Below are positions 45,880-59,268 of a DNA stretch of 64,000 nucleotides, piece by piece. Made by a program: the position numbers and the translations under genes. How positions within the stretch are numbered: the first letter of the stretch is position 1; every line of letters begins with the position of its first letter. The notes beneath the pieces are model-generated. The model was not told the DNA's origin and did no database searches. It saw only the letters and a program-made list of their open reading frames with translations. Source of the DNA: Medicago truncatula (taxonomy: Eukaryota > Streptophyta > Magnoliopsida > Fabales > Fabaceae); the NCBI RefSeq assembly GCF_003473485.1, contig NC_053045.1, forward strand, positions 38,538,494-38,602,493, in the 5' to 3' direction.

Positions 45880-47690
45880 ACATCATTATTCATCAAGCCC
45901 ATTGAGATATAGCCAATCAACGTGGTTGTAAGCCTTGCTTATATCTAACTTGAAAGTGACATTTATTTTATTTACATTGTTTGTTTACCTTCATGTGACA
46001 AACCACTTATATAGCAATCATGGCATTATCTAGGATTGAACGACTTGACACAAATGTTGATTGATTATAAGATACGCACTTACGAAGAACAAGTTTCAAT
46101 CTATTTGCAAGCACCTTGGTAAGTAACTTGTGAAGAACATTGCACAGAGAGATCGGTCGCCAATATTTCATTGTCTTCTGTTCCCGTCCCTTGGGAATCA
46201 ACACAATATTTGTTGCATTAAGAGAGGAAAAAATCTGGTTATCATTTAGCCACGAGCAACATTCCTAAAAGATATCACGACTATGAACAAACCAAAAATG
46301 CTAAAAGATGCCCGAATTAAAACCATCTAGTCCATGACGTTTATCCAGATGCATAAAGAGAACATTGTTTTTTTGAATTCATGTATTTGAAAAGGAGCAA
46401 CAAGGGAGGTATTTGTCATCATCAGTGGTTACAGTTGCAATGATGTCTACAATTGGGGGACGCACATTGTTTTGTTCTTGGAACAACTCTCCAAAGTAAC
46501 TTTTTGTCACCTAACACATACCTGGCTCATTGGAAACTCGTACATCTTCATAGTTTTCAAAGGCATGAGTATAGTTAACCTTATTTCATGACTTAGCACA
46601 TACATGAATTTTTTTAGTATTAAGGTTGCCATCACAATACCAATGCGTTTTTGCCCGTTGTCATCAATATTTGTCCTCTTGGGTTAATAAGTGTGTCACA
46701 CGTTTCCTCAGACTCCTCAATTGAGAATGATATGCTGCACATCCTCGATTACGACACTGAGTTAGTTCACTCTGATAGCCCTGGGTCTCATCGTTCATAC
46801 AATTCTAGTCACTCTTGTTCCATGAGCTTAAATCATTGGCACATACCTCCAGTTTATGGGTGATAAGTTGACCTATATTATTAGAATGTCAACTCTCAGA
46901 TACCACCTCTTCAATTCTCGGTTCGACACACTAAGCGTTCTCAAATTTGAAGCTCGTTCACTTGGTAGAAGTTCGGGTTACAATCTCGCGATCAAGAAGA
47001 ATCAAGTAATGATCAGAAGCCGACACAACTAAATTTTCAAGTTTTGCATTGGGAAATAATTGAAACCAAGCCTCATTGGCAAGAGCTCGATCCAACCTTT
47101 CTTTAGCTGCCCAGTGAGTACCTAAACTCTTGAAACACGTAAATGGGTATCTCTCCATAAATACATCGAGTATCCCAATGTTAGAACTCGCTTGTCAATA
47201 ACCATTAACTAACTACCTTGCACGCCTATAGCCACCACACATTTTCATGTGTATCCGATATATCATTAAAATCACCTAGAACGCTCCATGGCGGTGTAGT
47301 ATTTCGTGCAAGGTCACACAATAAATCACAAGAGGAACGCATTATCCCTTTTTCCAAGAAACCATGGAAACATGTAATCTGTTAGTGACCTCGATAAAAG
47401 TCTTCCACTTCAATGCTTATATGATAATGACAATAATTTAATACAGTATAATTTAAAGAATTACACCACAATAAAGCTAGATCATCACTTCGACCAGTAC
47501 AACTTACAACTAAACAATTATCAAAACCAAACAAGTAACAAAATTCTTCGGTCTTTTTAGAATGTATTAATGTCTCACTGGGAATTAAAGCATCCGACTT
47601 ATAATAACGGACCATGTACTTAAATTTTGGAACTGCGCCCAGGTTCCTTAAGCCTCGACAGTTCCAACTAACCAAGCTAATTTTTCCAGC
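45880..47690 (-). pseudogene. L1-type LINE, decayed
   Basis: On the minus strand the order is that of a plant L1 ORF2. The endonuclease start MVSWNCRGLRNLGAVPK lies near 47675, the SERLDRAL-like endonuclease end (KERLDRALANEAWFQLFP, SASDHYLILL) near 47100, the reverse transcriptase block WRPISLCNVLHKLLTKVLAN near 46150, and SRSILDNAMIAI then LDISKAYNHVDWLY near 46010-45890. Frames are broken by stops and deletions between these blocks. The palm YADD region and the C-terminus are missing. Confidence 0.88.
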
Positions 47691-48450
47691 CAGTTTTCGC
47701 TGTCACTACCAACATTATTCACAATGACAATACCCAAACAAACAAAGCGATAAACCACACAAGAATCAACATAGGTGAAATTCAAATTTAGAAAACCATC
47801 GATAAATCCTAAGAGAAGAAAACCCTTTTCCCCAAATTAGAGAACCCAAGCAAAACCCTATAATTGTCTTGCTTAATTTCTAGTCCCCGAGTAAGACCCC
47901 GTGGTTGTCTTACTTAGTTTCCTAACCGAAGAACCTTAATCGAATGACCTTAAACAGGGCCTGCATAGCTTAATGGAAGTGAATGCTCACAAAGCTGCTA
48001 GAATATATAACCCAATTGTATATCCAACCAGTAATTTAATAAATTGAAACAGTAAAACAATCATTTAAAGCTAAGCACACACGTCTAAGCGCAACGATGG
48101 AATTCACCGAACGAACAACATACACTCACAAGAGCGGCGACAACTCGTAACCTTGGAGAGAAATCCATAGTTGTTTCTATATTATACGGTGCGGTGAATG
48201 TGGGCTCTTGAAACAATGTTTATGTCATCATCTACATTACACGGTGCGGTGAATGTTTGAGCTCGCCCAGTCCGACTCTGCTTTTGACGGGTTCATTGTG
48301 AAGTGGGGCTGACAACTTTGATTTAATATTTTTTTATAAACAATATTTATACAATCATTTTGTAACAATTTTTGAATAACAACATCCGTTATTTGACCTT
48401 CTTTATTCATTTTGTACCAATATCGTTACTTTGTTTGAACAAAGTTTTCT
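47691..48450. other. Upstream region of the RH29-like gene
   Basis: A GTGCGGTGAATGT motif is duplicated at about 48189 and 48243. The motif TGGGCT, which resembles a site II element, occurs near 48204. No gene was recognised. Confidence 0.45.
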
Positions 48451-48458
48451 CCTATTCA

Positions 48459-48466
48459 AAACCCTA
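48459..48466 (+). promoter_or_regulatory. Telo-box upstream of RH29-like gene
   Basis: AAACCCTA lies about 130 bases before the start codon. Telo-boxes together with site II (TGGGCY) motifs are known in Arabidopsis promoters of ribosome-biogenesis genes, which fits the gene's predicted role. The match is short, so function is inferred. Confidence 0.5.
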
Positions 48467-48594
48467 TATCCGTATGGGTTTAAGGTAATGAACTCTAGAC
48501 CCGACCCGATTTAGCTTATAGCAACAGCACTTCATCATACACCCTCGTGTCTGCGTTTTCTGAACCCAGACCCATCTGCTACCATCTCAAAAAA

Positions 48595-51500
48595 ATGGGA
48601 GGTTTTCCGGTAGGTTCAAAGAAGAAGAAAAACAACAAAAATCAACACGGTTTCGAAACCCTAGGTCTAAACCGCGATGTATTCAGTGGAATCAAACGCA
48701 AAGGCTACAAAGTTCCTACTCCAATTCAGCGAAAAACGATGCCTCTCATTCTCTCCGGTATCGACGTCGTTGCTATGGCTCGTACTGGTTCCGGTAAAAC
48801 GGCGGCGTTTCTTGTTCCGATGCTTCACCGACTTAATCAGCATGTTCCTCAGGGTGGCGTTAGAGGACTTATTTTGTCACCGACTAGAGATTTAGCGCAA
48901 CAGACATTGAAGTTCACCAAAGAGCTTGGTCACTTCACAGGTTCTCTTTATAATCATCTACCTTAATTAAGCTGTTTTCATTTAAGTTATAAGGTGTTTT
49001 CATTACCTATCTGGAAGTGCTTATGAAAATAAGCTGAAATGAATTTCTATGTTCTGTTTTGTTTTTATTCTCACTTATGTATTGTTTGGATAAATAGTTC
49101 TAGTGTTTATAGCATAAGCATTTTATGATAGGATGTGTTTGGATTGACTTATAACTATTTCTATAACAAAATAGAATATAAAGTTGATCTGCGTTCATAT
49201 AAGCTATACTGTGTTTATATAATGCATTACATGTTTTCTTAAGCTCTTATTGGAAATAAGCTGAACACAACTTATGAACATGTTATAAGCTCGCCCATCA
49301 GTCGCACAAGTGATTATACATTTTTAGTGATTTTTAATAAAAGCAGAACTTGCTTTTTGTTTGTTTACCAGAATGAGAATCACTTTAAAAAAATCAATTA
49401 TCAGAAGATGATTTTCTGAGAAGCTACTAAAAACATCTGTTTTTAGATTATTGTCAGATTCTGATTTTTTAAAATATTTGTAACAACCAGATTAAAACTT
49501 CTAAAAGTGATTATTTTGTTTTAAAAAGTGATTTTTCATGACCAAAGCTGTAACAAAAAACCCGAAGTCTAACAGTTTTTGTATAGTTGTTTTCATAAGC
49601 TATCATGGAGTGCTTTTGAAAAATAAGCTTATGAACATGCCATAAGTTGTTTTTATAAGTTTTATACAAGAGTGTTACAAGTGTAATGCCAGTTTTTGTA
49701 TAATCTATAGTTGTTTTCATGAGCTATCATGAAGTGCTTTTGGAAATAAGCTTAAAACAGCTTATGAACATGCCATAAGTTGTTTTTATAAGTTTTATCG
49801 AAGAGCGTTACAAGTGTAATACTGTAATGCTAGTTTATAATTTAAAATAAGTCAATCCAAACAAGCCCAAAGTCAACCCAAACATGCCCATAGTCATATA
49901 TTTGAACGATACACACTTTCTATTAGTGTAAATCAATTTTATGTTGTCATCTAATGATAGTCTATTGTTTTGTCATGTCATCCCACTCTTGTAAGTGTAT
50001 TTTGAAATTGTTTATATGAAATGAAGAAGTAGTGAATTCTTATTGGATGTGCTTGTAAATTATGTTTATATATTCTGATTTCGGTTTGTTTGTTTGTGAA
50101 TCAGACCTTCGTGTCAGTTTGTTAGTTGGCGGTGATAGTATGGAAAGTCAGTTTGAGGAGTTAGCTCAGAATCCAGATATTATAATTGCCACTCCCGGTA
50201 GGCTCATGCACCATTTGTCTGAGGTTGATGACATGTCCTTGCGTAAGGTGGAGTATGTTGTTTTTGACGAGGCGGATTGTTTATTTGGTATGGGTTTTGC
50301 TGAGCAGCTCCATCAAATTCTTGCCCAGCTTGGTGAGAACCGTCAAACCTTGCTTTTCAGTGCCACATTACCCAGCGCTCTTGCAGAATTTGCTAAGGCC
50401 GGTCTGCGAGACCCTCGTCTTGTTCGCCTCGATTTGGAAACTAAAATCAGCCCTGACTTGAAGCTTGTCTTTTTCACTTTGAGGCAGGAAGAGAAATACG
50501 CTGCTTTGCTCTATTTAATTAGGGAACTTATCGGTTCTGATGAGCAGACTTTAATTTTTGTATCCACTAAACACCATGTTGAGTTTCTCAACTCGTTGTT
50601 TCAACTAGAGGGTATTAGGCCTTCTGTATGTTATGGAGACATGGATCAAGACGCTCGTAAAGAACATGTGGCCAGGTTTAGGTCAAGAAAGACAATGTTG
50701 TTGATTGTCACCGACATTGCTGCTCGGGGCATTGACATTCCATTGCTTGATAATGTTATCAATTGGGACTTTCCTCCTAAGCCTAAAATATTTGTTCATC
50801 GAGTTGGACGGGTTGCAAGGGCTGGTCGTACTGGTACCGCATATTCTTTCTTGACTGCCGAGGATATGGCTTATCTCTTGGATCTTCATTTGTTTCTCTC
50901 AAAACCAGTCAAAGCTGCTCCAACTGAGGAAGAAGTCTTGCGGGATATGGATGGAGTGATGTCAAGAATTGACGACGAAATGTTAAATGGAGAAACCATT
51001 TATGGTCGTTTCCCTCAAAAAGTCATTGACCTTGTTTCTGACAGAGTTAGGGAAGTTATTGATACTTCTGCGGAGCTGGAAGCATTGCAGAGAGCCTGTA
51101 AAAATGCATTTCGTTTATACTCTAAAACAAAACCCTTACCCTCAAAGGAGTCCATCAGAAGAGTAAAGGATTTGCCACATGAAGGTCTGCATCCGATTTT
51201 CAACAAAGTGTTGGGAACAGGGGAGTTAACGGCAATTGCGTTTTCTGAGCATTTGAAAAATTTTAGGTGAGTGCAAGATATATTCATAAACTGGATTTAT
51301 TTCTACCAACCCTCTTTAGAAGACTTTATAGGTGCATAACTTTAACAATTCAAAAATATCAGGCCAAAGCAGACCATTTTGGAAGCGGAAGGAGAAGCAG
51401 CTAAAGCTAAGCGTAGAGCAGTACGTTTCTACTCAAAACATTGTCCATAATCTCTATTTTGTTTGATTTTGGTCTAATTTAATAATTCTATTTTTTTTGG

Positions 51501-54500
51501 TTAGATATTTAGAATGAGATTTTCCAGTTCTTCCTTCAATTGACTAAATTTCACTATTCTCTTATGCAACTCAGCATTTTCTGTATAGTTTTCCATTTTA
51601 ATATATTTGTATACATGACAGTTGGATATGGTACCCATCAGAAATCTTATTTGTCTGATTCAAAATTACTAAAAGATTAGTCTGTAGGGAAGATGTATTA
51701 GTCCTGTTGAGTGTAAGGAATGAACTAAGCTTCTATAGGGATTAATTACTGTTTACCTTGTAGATTATGTCATCATAACTAGTTTGATAGCTTGCTCTTC
51801 ATTAGAAGTTGTAAAGTTCTCAGTTGGTTAAAATGTAAATATCATACAACAACAACAACAACAACCAAGCCTTATCCCACTAAGTGGGGTCGGCTACATG
51901 GATCAAATTACGCCATTATTTATCCTTGGCCCAGCCATGCTTTCCTATGTTGTCTCCCCACCCCCTTGCTCCAACTTTTTTAATTTTTAAATAAAAGATA
52001 TTGTTGTTGATAAGATAATTGCAATATGTAACACATAGTTTTTGATTGATTTTGGATTTTGACTTTTGGGGGACTCAATTCATTTGCCCAACACAGTTTC
52101 AATATACCTGTTTGTTTGTTGCTTCTACATCCTACACCAGACACATGCTTGTGTATTGCAATTGCAAGACATTCTAGCCATGTCTTGATGTCTTCCAACA
52201 CAATATGCATAATGCATGGAGCATTAGATGTTATGATGTCATCCTTCAACACTTCGCTTTTATGCCAATTTCCTATCTTGCTCGTACAGTTTGAATTTTG
52301 TTGTGCCGTATTGACGACTATGTTATAGATGTTCCATTCATGCCTGCCATCAAAACCTATTGAATCATCTATTTTGATGTGCATGCCTACATTACTGTCT
52401 TTCTGCCTTAACTTTGACCTTTAAATTAAAAAATCTAAAATGAAGCTCAATTAATAATTGCAGGGCCCTTCTGGTCATTGGGTTGATGTGATGAAAAGGA
52501 AAAGAGCCGTTCATGATAGTATTATAGTTAATGAACAGCATTCGAAGAGTAATGAACACCAATCGAAGAGTAATAGTGAAAAGGTACGTAGCTATTACAG
52601 TAACTTGGATTTGGAGTAGTCAACCACACTCTTTTGATTAACCTGGTTTTTCTGCCGATTGATTGGAATCGAGCTAGTTGGTTTTACTTTAGCATTTTCT
52701 TTTCATTTATTCATTTGTCGAGGACAAACATATTTTTTCTCCTTGCAGGAGGAAAATCAACCGGAAATTACTTCTTCCATGGATAAAGGGAGAAAAGGTT
52801 TGTTCCATTTTTATGTCGGTAGATGTCCTTCAAGTCTAATTGTTGTACTTTTTTTGGTTTGCAAAGTGGATTGTCCTCATTTTGGTGCTCTTTTATTTTG
52901 TTTTTTCAAATTGTGTATTATGCTAGGATTTTATGTTATTTGTTAATCTTGGACTGTTTCTAGTTCAACCTAAGGTGTGAATATGTCATTAGGTGACATT
53001 TTTGAAAATCAACTTCAAGAACCTGTCGTGTAGGCTTTATCAAAACTGAAAAATAAGGGAAGGGGTAAAAGGTTACTTACTGATGGTAAGTGGGAACTAT
53101 GCTATAGCCTAGGCTATGACTATTGAAGAAATGTCTGCATTTCAAAGCAGTGGGGTTTGGGGCATTATTCCTCTTTTTCTAGGGAAGTCTATTGTTGGAT
53201 ATTGTGGATTATTACAGTTAAAATTAGTCTTGATGGTGAGGTTGACGGGCTTAAGGTTCAATTAGTTGCTAAATGTTCTACGTAATTCCTTGGCTTGAGT
53301 TATGGGGACACGTTTACGCTGGTGGTAATGAATGACTTCTGTTTGGTTATTTTTGTCTATGGTTGCTAAGTGCTACTAACCTCTTCACTGGCTAGATATT
53401 AAGAATGCTTTTGTATGTAATGGCGATCTCATTGAAAAGGTTTTATGAAGTAACCTCTTGGATTTGTTGCTCTTACCCGGGGAATCTTTAGGGCTTCTTT
53501 GTTGCCTTCACAAAACTCTACATGGACTCAAACTACCTCCTAGGACTTGATTTAACAGATTTTGCGATGTTGATCAATTTTGTATGACTCGCAGTGAGGC
53601 CGATCACTCGGTAGCATAATCAAAGAATAGGATTGTAACTTCTCAAAGTATGCAATGGACATTTTAGGGGAAGCAAGTTGGATGAGTGCTCACTTCTAGA
53701 GAACGTAATGCTAAGGTTCTACCAAATCAATGGAGACGCTTTCAAATCTAAAGAGATGCAAACGATCGACAGAAAAAATAATTATCTCATTGTCACTTGC
53801 CCATTTATCTAATGTACTCCAGTAGAGCCAGAGAGTCTCCACTCTCCAGTCCACTCTTGCAGTTCTCCAATCCTTTTCCTATGTCTACTCTTTCCATGTC
53901 ATTCCAACTACCCTCGGCTGATTTAGTTACAATTAGTTACAGGAGATATAATCTCGTATGAAATGTCGTTCCTCCTAGTGTACACCTTTATTATTGAAAG
54001 TGGGATTTTGTTTCCTCTGATCTGACCAGTTAGCTACAGGCTGCAGCTGGTTAGGAGATATAATTCCCTGTGAAATGTACCCTTTTACCGGCACTGCTGC
54101 ACCTGTACTATTGGTCTACTATCAGGAAGATGAGTTTGGGATTATTATGTTTCCTCTAATCTGACTAGCTAGTTACAATTAGTTAGAGTAGATATACTCC
54201 CCCGTGAGTCCTTGTAGTGTATACCTTTATTATTGGTCTATAATCAAGATCAGTAACTCATACTGGGCTCCTGTCAACCCCCAACTCCAGTTTTCTTTTT
54301 TCTTTCCCTGTTTTATAAAGTGACTTTCAAATGCATTGCACTTGGAGGCAATGAACCTAGCGCCTCAGCCTTATGAACTCAATTTCTTAGCAGTTAAGAT
54401 CTTGGCATGGTGATAATTTGTATGTTAAAATTGATAGAAAATTTCAGGGTTTTCTTTTACATTGTATGCTTTAAGCATTTTGATGGAGAAAGCTACTAGA

Positions 54501-57500
54501 CGAGGAAGACAAAAGATTATTATTTTCTGACCGTTTCTTTTGGTTTCAACAGCACGTGGCTCTAAGCGAAAGCCAAATCCAGAAAGTTTCAAGGACGAGG
54601 AATACTTTATAAGTTCCATACCTCAAAATCAAGCAAGTCACTATCTATATTACTATTCTTCATATTTATCTAGATTCACATAGACATATACCATTGCCAA
54701 AATTACACTTTGAGTCCCTTAACTTAATTTCAAGTAACAGTTTGGTCCTTAATCTTTTTTTAATTTCAATTTTGTCCTTTTGGTCCATTTCATATGGATT
54801 TTCAAGCTTCAAATCTAATATTCTTATGTAAACATAGATAAAGATCATAAATTTGAAGATTGAAATGCCATAAAAAGTTAAAACCATGAATTTGGAGCTT
54901 GAAAATAAATATGCAAATGGATCAAAAGGGAAAAATTGAAATGAAAAAAAGATAAAGGACCGAACTGTTACCTTAAATTATTTTAAGGAACTAAACTTGT
55001 AATTTTGCCTATACCATTTTATGTGATATGCTTTTGAAACAAAACATTCAGCTATCCGTTTAACTTAAGTTATATCTTGTTATCATGCACAGCACATGGA
55101 GGCAGGCCTTGCGGTAAAAGCTAATGAAGGCTTTTCTTCAAACAGGTAAATATTTACTCAATTAACCAATTAGTCTTTTTTTTTTTAAAAAAAAAAATAA
55201 ATATTTTAAGCCTGGGATGAAGGAATAGGGTGGGAGATGCATTATAAGTGAGAACCAAAATATCCCTTTGGCATAGTCTAAGAGCTTGTTTTGTCTGAAT
55301 TTTTCTTGCCTTGTCTTCTCCTTAAAAGGAGAAGGTAGGCCAAACAACATTCAGTAAAAGTTCTTCAAAAATAAGCTACTTTTTTTTTTTAATGAAGAAA
55401 AACATAATGAATGGACCTTCAAAAGTAGTTGAGAGGAACTTTGGAAAATCTTTTGCGAAACTTTTTTTGTTAAACCCACTTTGAAACCAAGGGCCGCCAT
55501 TGTATTATCTTATTTTTACATACTTGCATGCTATTCACAGTGTGGGACGAGAGAGCCACAGTGTGTAATTAAAGCTTAGAGCTGATATTGATTTGTGCTA
55601 GTATTTCGCAAATACAAAAGGTTGTAGATATACTTTTTTGAATTTTATTTATCTAAAAGGGATTATAGCATCAGGTGATATAGTTTTCTCCGTTCATTTA
55701 TCTCATTTATGACTTTTGTCGTTATACATGATATGTATACGGTTTCCACTACCAAACATTCTTTATATGTTTCATTTTTTGTATTGTGATTATATTTATA
55801 ATTAATGATATTATAATTAAACTCTTCAATAATTTCATAAATATAATTTATCGAAGTTTTTTAAACATAGTGCATTCTCTTAGTAAATTACTAGTATGAT
55901 GTTATAATTTACGACTTCCTTAAAAAAATCTTATCTTTCATTTCATGTCTTTTAGTAATAAATTTTTTCTAAACAATCTTTATTTTTCAAATATCTCATT
56001 CATTTATAATACTAATAATCAAATCAAAGATTTTATGAAGATATTTTGCCAACCAACTTTCAATTTAAAATTGGCTTTCAAATCAGAGAGGAAAAAAAAA
56101 AGGCGAACAGGCTGCCTTTACTGTATTTCTAAACCTCTTATCTTGTTTTTAGCTTCAAAGTAGCTTTTATGCCCCAAAAGGCTGGCCAAATAGACCCTAA
56201 ATCATTTAGTTCAGAAGCAGAAAGTTGGAAAAGACAAACTTTTGGCTTATTTTGTCTGTCCTTTGGTGTTTGGCGTATTTGCTTGTATATTATTACATTG
56301 CGGCATTCAACCTGGATGACTCAATTATACACACACCCTCCGACTTTTCTATGTTTTAATCTTTGGTTTGTTTGGCTTTGATCCTAATGATATGTAATAC
56401 GTACAGATTGGATGATGCTGTCCTAGATCTAGGTGCAGATGATGGTGCTGGCATTAAGAAACAAAAATCTGTGTATCACTGGGATAAGGTAATGCTGTTT
56501 AGTTGTGGTTTAATTGTAAAAAATAAATAAAGAAGACAGGAAAGTTAATTTGTTTTTCAAATTTTATGCATCATTTTCCATTTATTTCTTATAAACCTTT
56601 TGCTGTCAGAGGAGTAAAAAGTACATCAAGTTAAACAACGGTGACCGTGTTGCTGCAAATGGAAAGGTATAGTATTCATAAGGCCCTATTTTTTATGTCA
56701 GTACTTACTGTGCAAAATGATATTATTTTATTTACCTAAACCCATAGAATTTAGAACATAACATTTTTATTTCTACTTGAGTACAGATAAAGACAGAGAG
56801 TGGTGCAAAAACAAAGGCCAACAAGACTGGTATATATAAAAAGTGGAAGGAACGCTCACACTCCAAGATATCTCTTAAAGGGACAAGTGCCGATGGTGAT
56901 GCTCAGGAATCAAGAAGTTCAAGAGGTAATATACATAATTCATTACTTACTTTAATTTAGGGATGACAATGGGGTGGGTTGTGCTTCCCCTGGTATATCC
57001 ATGGATGTTTGCATCTATGAATATTTTGGGTATTTAGGCTCTACGAGTTGTATTAATACTCAATAGTTGAATTTACTTTTCTGAGGGGTAACCTTGGCGC
57101 AACTGGTAAAGTTGTTGTCTTGTGACTGAAAGGTCACTGGTTCAAGTCCTGGAAACAGACTCTTGTGTAAAAACAGGGTAAGGCTGCGTACAATACACCA
57201 AATGGTGAGACCCCTTCCCGGACCCTGCATATGCGGGAGCTTTAGTGCACTGGGTTGCCCTTTTTTTTTTAGCTGAATTTACTTTTCTGCCAAAAAATAT
57301 TCAAGAAACAAAAACATAGGTATGGTTGTATTGTAGCTTAGTGACCGCTCTGTTTAGCAACCATTCTTATCTAAGTAGCATATGAAATTTGGATGCTTTT
57401 TCTGTGTTAGTGTTGCATATTAAATCCTTGATCTCATTTTTAAAATCGCCTCATTTGCTGTGTCATGTTTCTCCGCCATCCAGGAACTAGTTTTGCATGT

Positions 57501-57829
57501 AATATCTGCTGGTTTTGGTTGGTAATATCAAAGAATGATGCATGGTTGTAAGATTTTTTTTGTTGGTTATTAACGGTGAATGATATAACTTACTGATTTT
57601 TTGTAATGCAGGATCTTACCAAGGAGGTGGTAGGAATTACAAAGGCGGCAAGAAGCAGCATTTAATGCCCAATGCTCATGTCCGTTCAGAAATCAAAGAT
57701 ATGGATCAAATTCGAAAGGAGAGGCAGAAGAAAGCCAGCAAAATTTCTTATATGAAGAGCAAGTCGCCAAAGGGTAAAAAATCGGGCAAACCTGGCAGAA
57801 AGGGAGGAAATAAAAGAAAATCCAAGTAG
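48595..57829 (+). CDS. RH29: DEAD-box ATP-dependent RNA helicase 29-like (Dbp10/DDX54)
   Basis: Eleven exons join in frame to 787 residues: 48595-48940, 50105-51266, 51363-51420, 52464-52583, 52749-52797, 54553-54632, 55093-55145, 56407-56488, 56610-56666, 56787-56925 and 57612-57829. The helicase core is complete: Q motif (GFETLGL...PTPIQ), motif I ARTGSGKT (62-69), PTRDLAQ, TPGR, DEAD (170-173), SAT (201-203), TDIAARGID (318-326) and [11 protein letters not shown] (347-357). The C-terminal half has the DBP10CT-like region (VYHWDKRSKKY to [14 protein letters not shown]) and a Lys/Arg-rich tail. Dbp10/DDX54 proteins act in the nucleolus in large ribosomal subunit assembly. Intron 6 appears to use a GC donor. 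Introns hold SINE, copia and TIR insertions. Arabidopsis RH29 is slightly longer. Confidence 0.95.
49133..49868. mobile_element. TIR element (hAT-like) in RH29 intron 1
   Basis: GTTTGGATTGACTTA at the left (about 49137) is inverted at the right (TAAGTCAATCCAAAC, about 49848). The interior has two ~117-bp direct repeats (about 49581-49695 and 49698-49815) sharing AACATGCCATAAGTTGTTTT. Boundaries and target duplication are uncertain. Confidence 0.55.
51843..51985 (-). mobile_element. RTE-type LINE/SINE 3' end in RH29 intron 3
   Basis: The minus strand reads TCCATGTAGCCGACCCCACT then TAGTGGGATAAGGCTTGGTT and a (GTT)n tail, the characteristic 3' terminus of plant RTE elements and their SINE partners. 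Only about 130 bp remain. Confidence 0.7.
53220..53640 (+). pseudogene. Ty1-copia reverse transcriptase relic in RH29 intron 5
   Basis: Plus-strand frames give [28 protein letters not shown], an IKNAFV-like stretch, PLGFVAL and [17 protein letters not shown] segments, in the order of copia RVT_2. Stops interrupt throughout, so it is inactive. It lies in the same orientation as the host gene, within the intron at 52798-54552. Confidence 0.75.
54696..55009. mobile_element. Mutator-like MITE in RH29 intron 6, 9-bp TSD
   Basis: The ends read GCCAAAATTACACTTTGAGT and, reversed, GGCAAAATTACAAGTTTAGT. Inner arms share GGTCC, AATTTCAATTTT and CTTTTGGTCC blocks. TATACCATT flanks both sides (54687-54695 and 55010-55018). 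Confidence 0.85.
57084..57273 (+). mobile_element. Au SINE in RH29 intron 10
   Basis: The 5' half is tRNA-like with an A box (CTTGGCGCAACTGGTAAAG) and B box (GGTTCAAGTCC). The 3' half has GTAAGGCTGCGTACAATAC, CCCTTCCCGGACCC and ATATGCGGGAGCTTTAGTGC, ending in a T run, which is the Au SINE consensus. An exact 16-bp duplication TGAATTTACTTTTCTG flanks it (57068-57083 and 57274-57289). Confidence 0.95.
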
Positions 57830-59259
57830 ACGTTTTTTGGGCTTCAGAAGTTAATTAGTCATGGAAAGGAACAAAATGATTTCTACCAAAATTCTGGTGC
57901 ATCTGTATCTTCAAAAGAATGAGGGGCAAAGTAAAGTAAGAAACCCAAGTAATAGGAAAACGCAAATTTTGGTCATTATTATTTTTTATTTACCAACGAA
58001 TTTTGTTGATTATTATTTTTCATTTGCCAACGAATTTTGTATGTTCAAACTTCAAAGTAATATAACACTATTTGTTGTTTTACATGGATTGCTCCTTGTA
58101 CACAGCAGCCCCTAGATTAATATTCGTCTTTTGCTACAGTTGTTTGGTTTGGGTGTGTTTAAATGGCGATAATAGATATTCTCGTTAACTTTTCTTGTAA
58201 AAATTATATCTTCTATAAATATTCACCAAGTTTCGTATCTATTAAGCGAAAGATAAGAGTGGTTTACCAAACTTCTGTTAAATAAAAATCTTCAATACCA
58301 AAGTAACATTTCATTTTCTTATTTGATCCGTGTTCCTTCCCTGTTAATTGCTTGCAACATCAATCGACGGCGAATGTATATTCTGAGAAAATATGTGATT
58401 TTTAGAATTTTCTTGATATAATTTCTGGAATTTTGCTCTTTAATTCATAAAAATGATTGTTAATTTATTGATTAAGAAATCAAGCGTATCGATTCGTATA
58501 TGATAGAAAAAGAAAGCAACGTGATTTTCTCTTCTGTTTTTGATCTTTTTAATAAAAACATTAATTTCCAAGTTGACGAACACGATAAGATGCCACGTCA
58601 TTAATGTTAGCAACATCATTAAATATTCTATTCTATTTTTTTTATTTTAAAAATCGATTTGTTTTTGTATTTTAAATTTATTCTTTTATTTTCCTATAAA
58701 ATCTGTTTTGGGCTTGAAAAGAAAATGTTTTGGGCTAGTAAAAATATATATGTTTTTGGCTTAAATTCAATCAAAAGGAAAATATGATAACGAATGGATA
58801 AATTAATGTGTAAAAATCTGTTAAAGAGAAAAATGTAAAATTAATAAATTAATATACCTTAATAGATTTAATAGATGGATTGGATGGATATTCTTCTGTT
58901 AAAAATATGATAATGAATGGATTGGATGAATTCTATGTTTGATAGATTAATTTGGTTGGATCTTTTTTTAAAAAAAAATAGCGGATTGTTAATTCACTAG
59001 TTGATTGTTTTGATCCGTTTTTTATCATCCAAATCCATATGATTCATCTATTTTTAGTGTAGGGTAGTGCTAATAGAAACTATAATGATGACTTATCTTT
59101 ACCAATGTGATGTTAGGTGGTGAACTTTCGACTCAAAGACTCGAGATCCAAATAGCTAAACTCGATTCTTCCCAAGGTATTTTGAAGTTTGAAGTAAACG
59201 AAGGGGAAATGATACTAGGGTGCTTAAGGAATGGAGATCTAGTTAGGGTTTCAATGTTT
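57830..59259. other. RH29 3' region and intergenic DNA
   Basis: Contains the helicase 3' untranslated sequence, then AT-rich DNA. A TTATTATTTTTCATTTGCCAACGAATTTTG-like pair (about 57976 and 58010) is a short direct repeat. No gene was recognised. Confidence 0.5.
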
Positions 59260-59268
59260 TTGTAAATT

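Noticed and set aside
46651..46863. 70-codon plus-strand frame
   Set aside because: It lies within the minus-strand LINE relic and has no domain.
57095..57160. Possible tRNA gene from A and B boxes
   Set aside because: It is the head of an Au SINE with a 16-bp target duplication.
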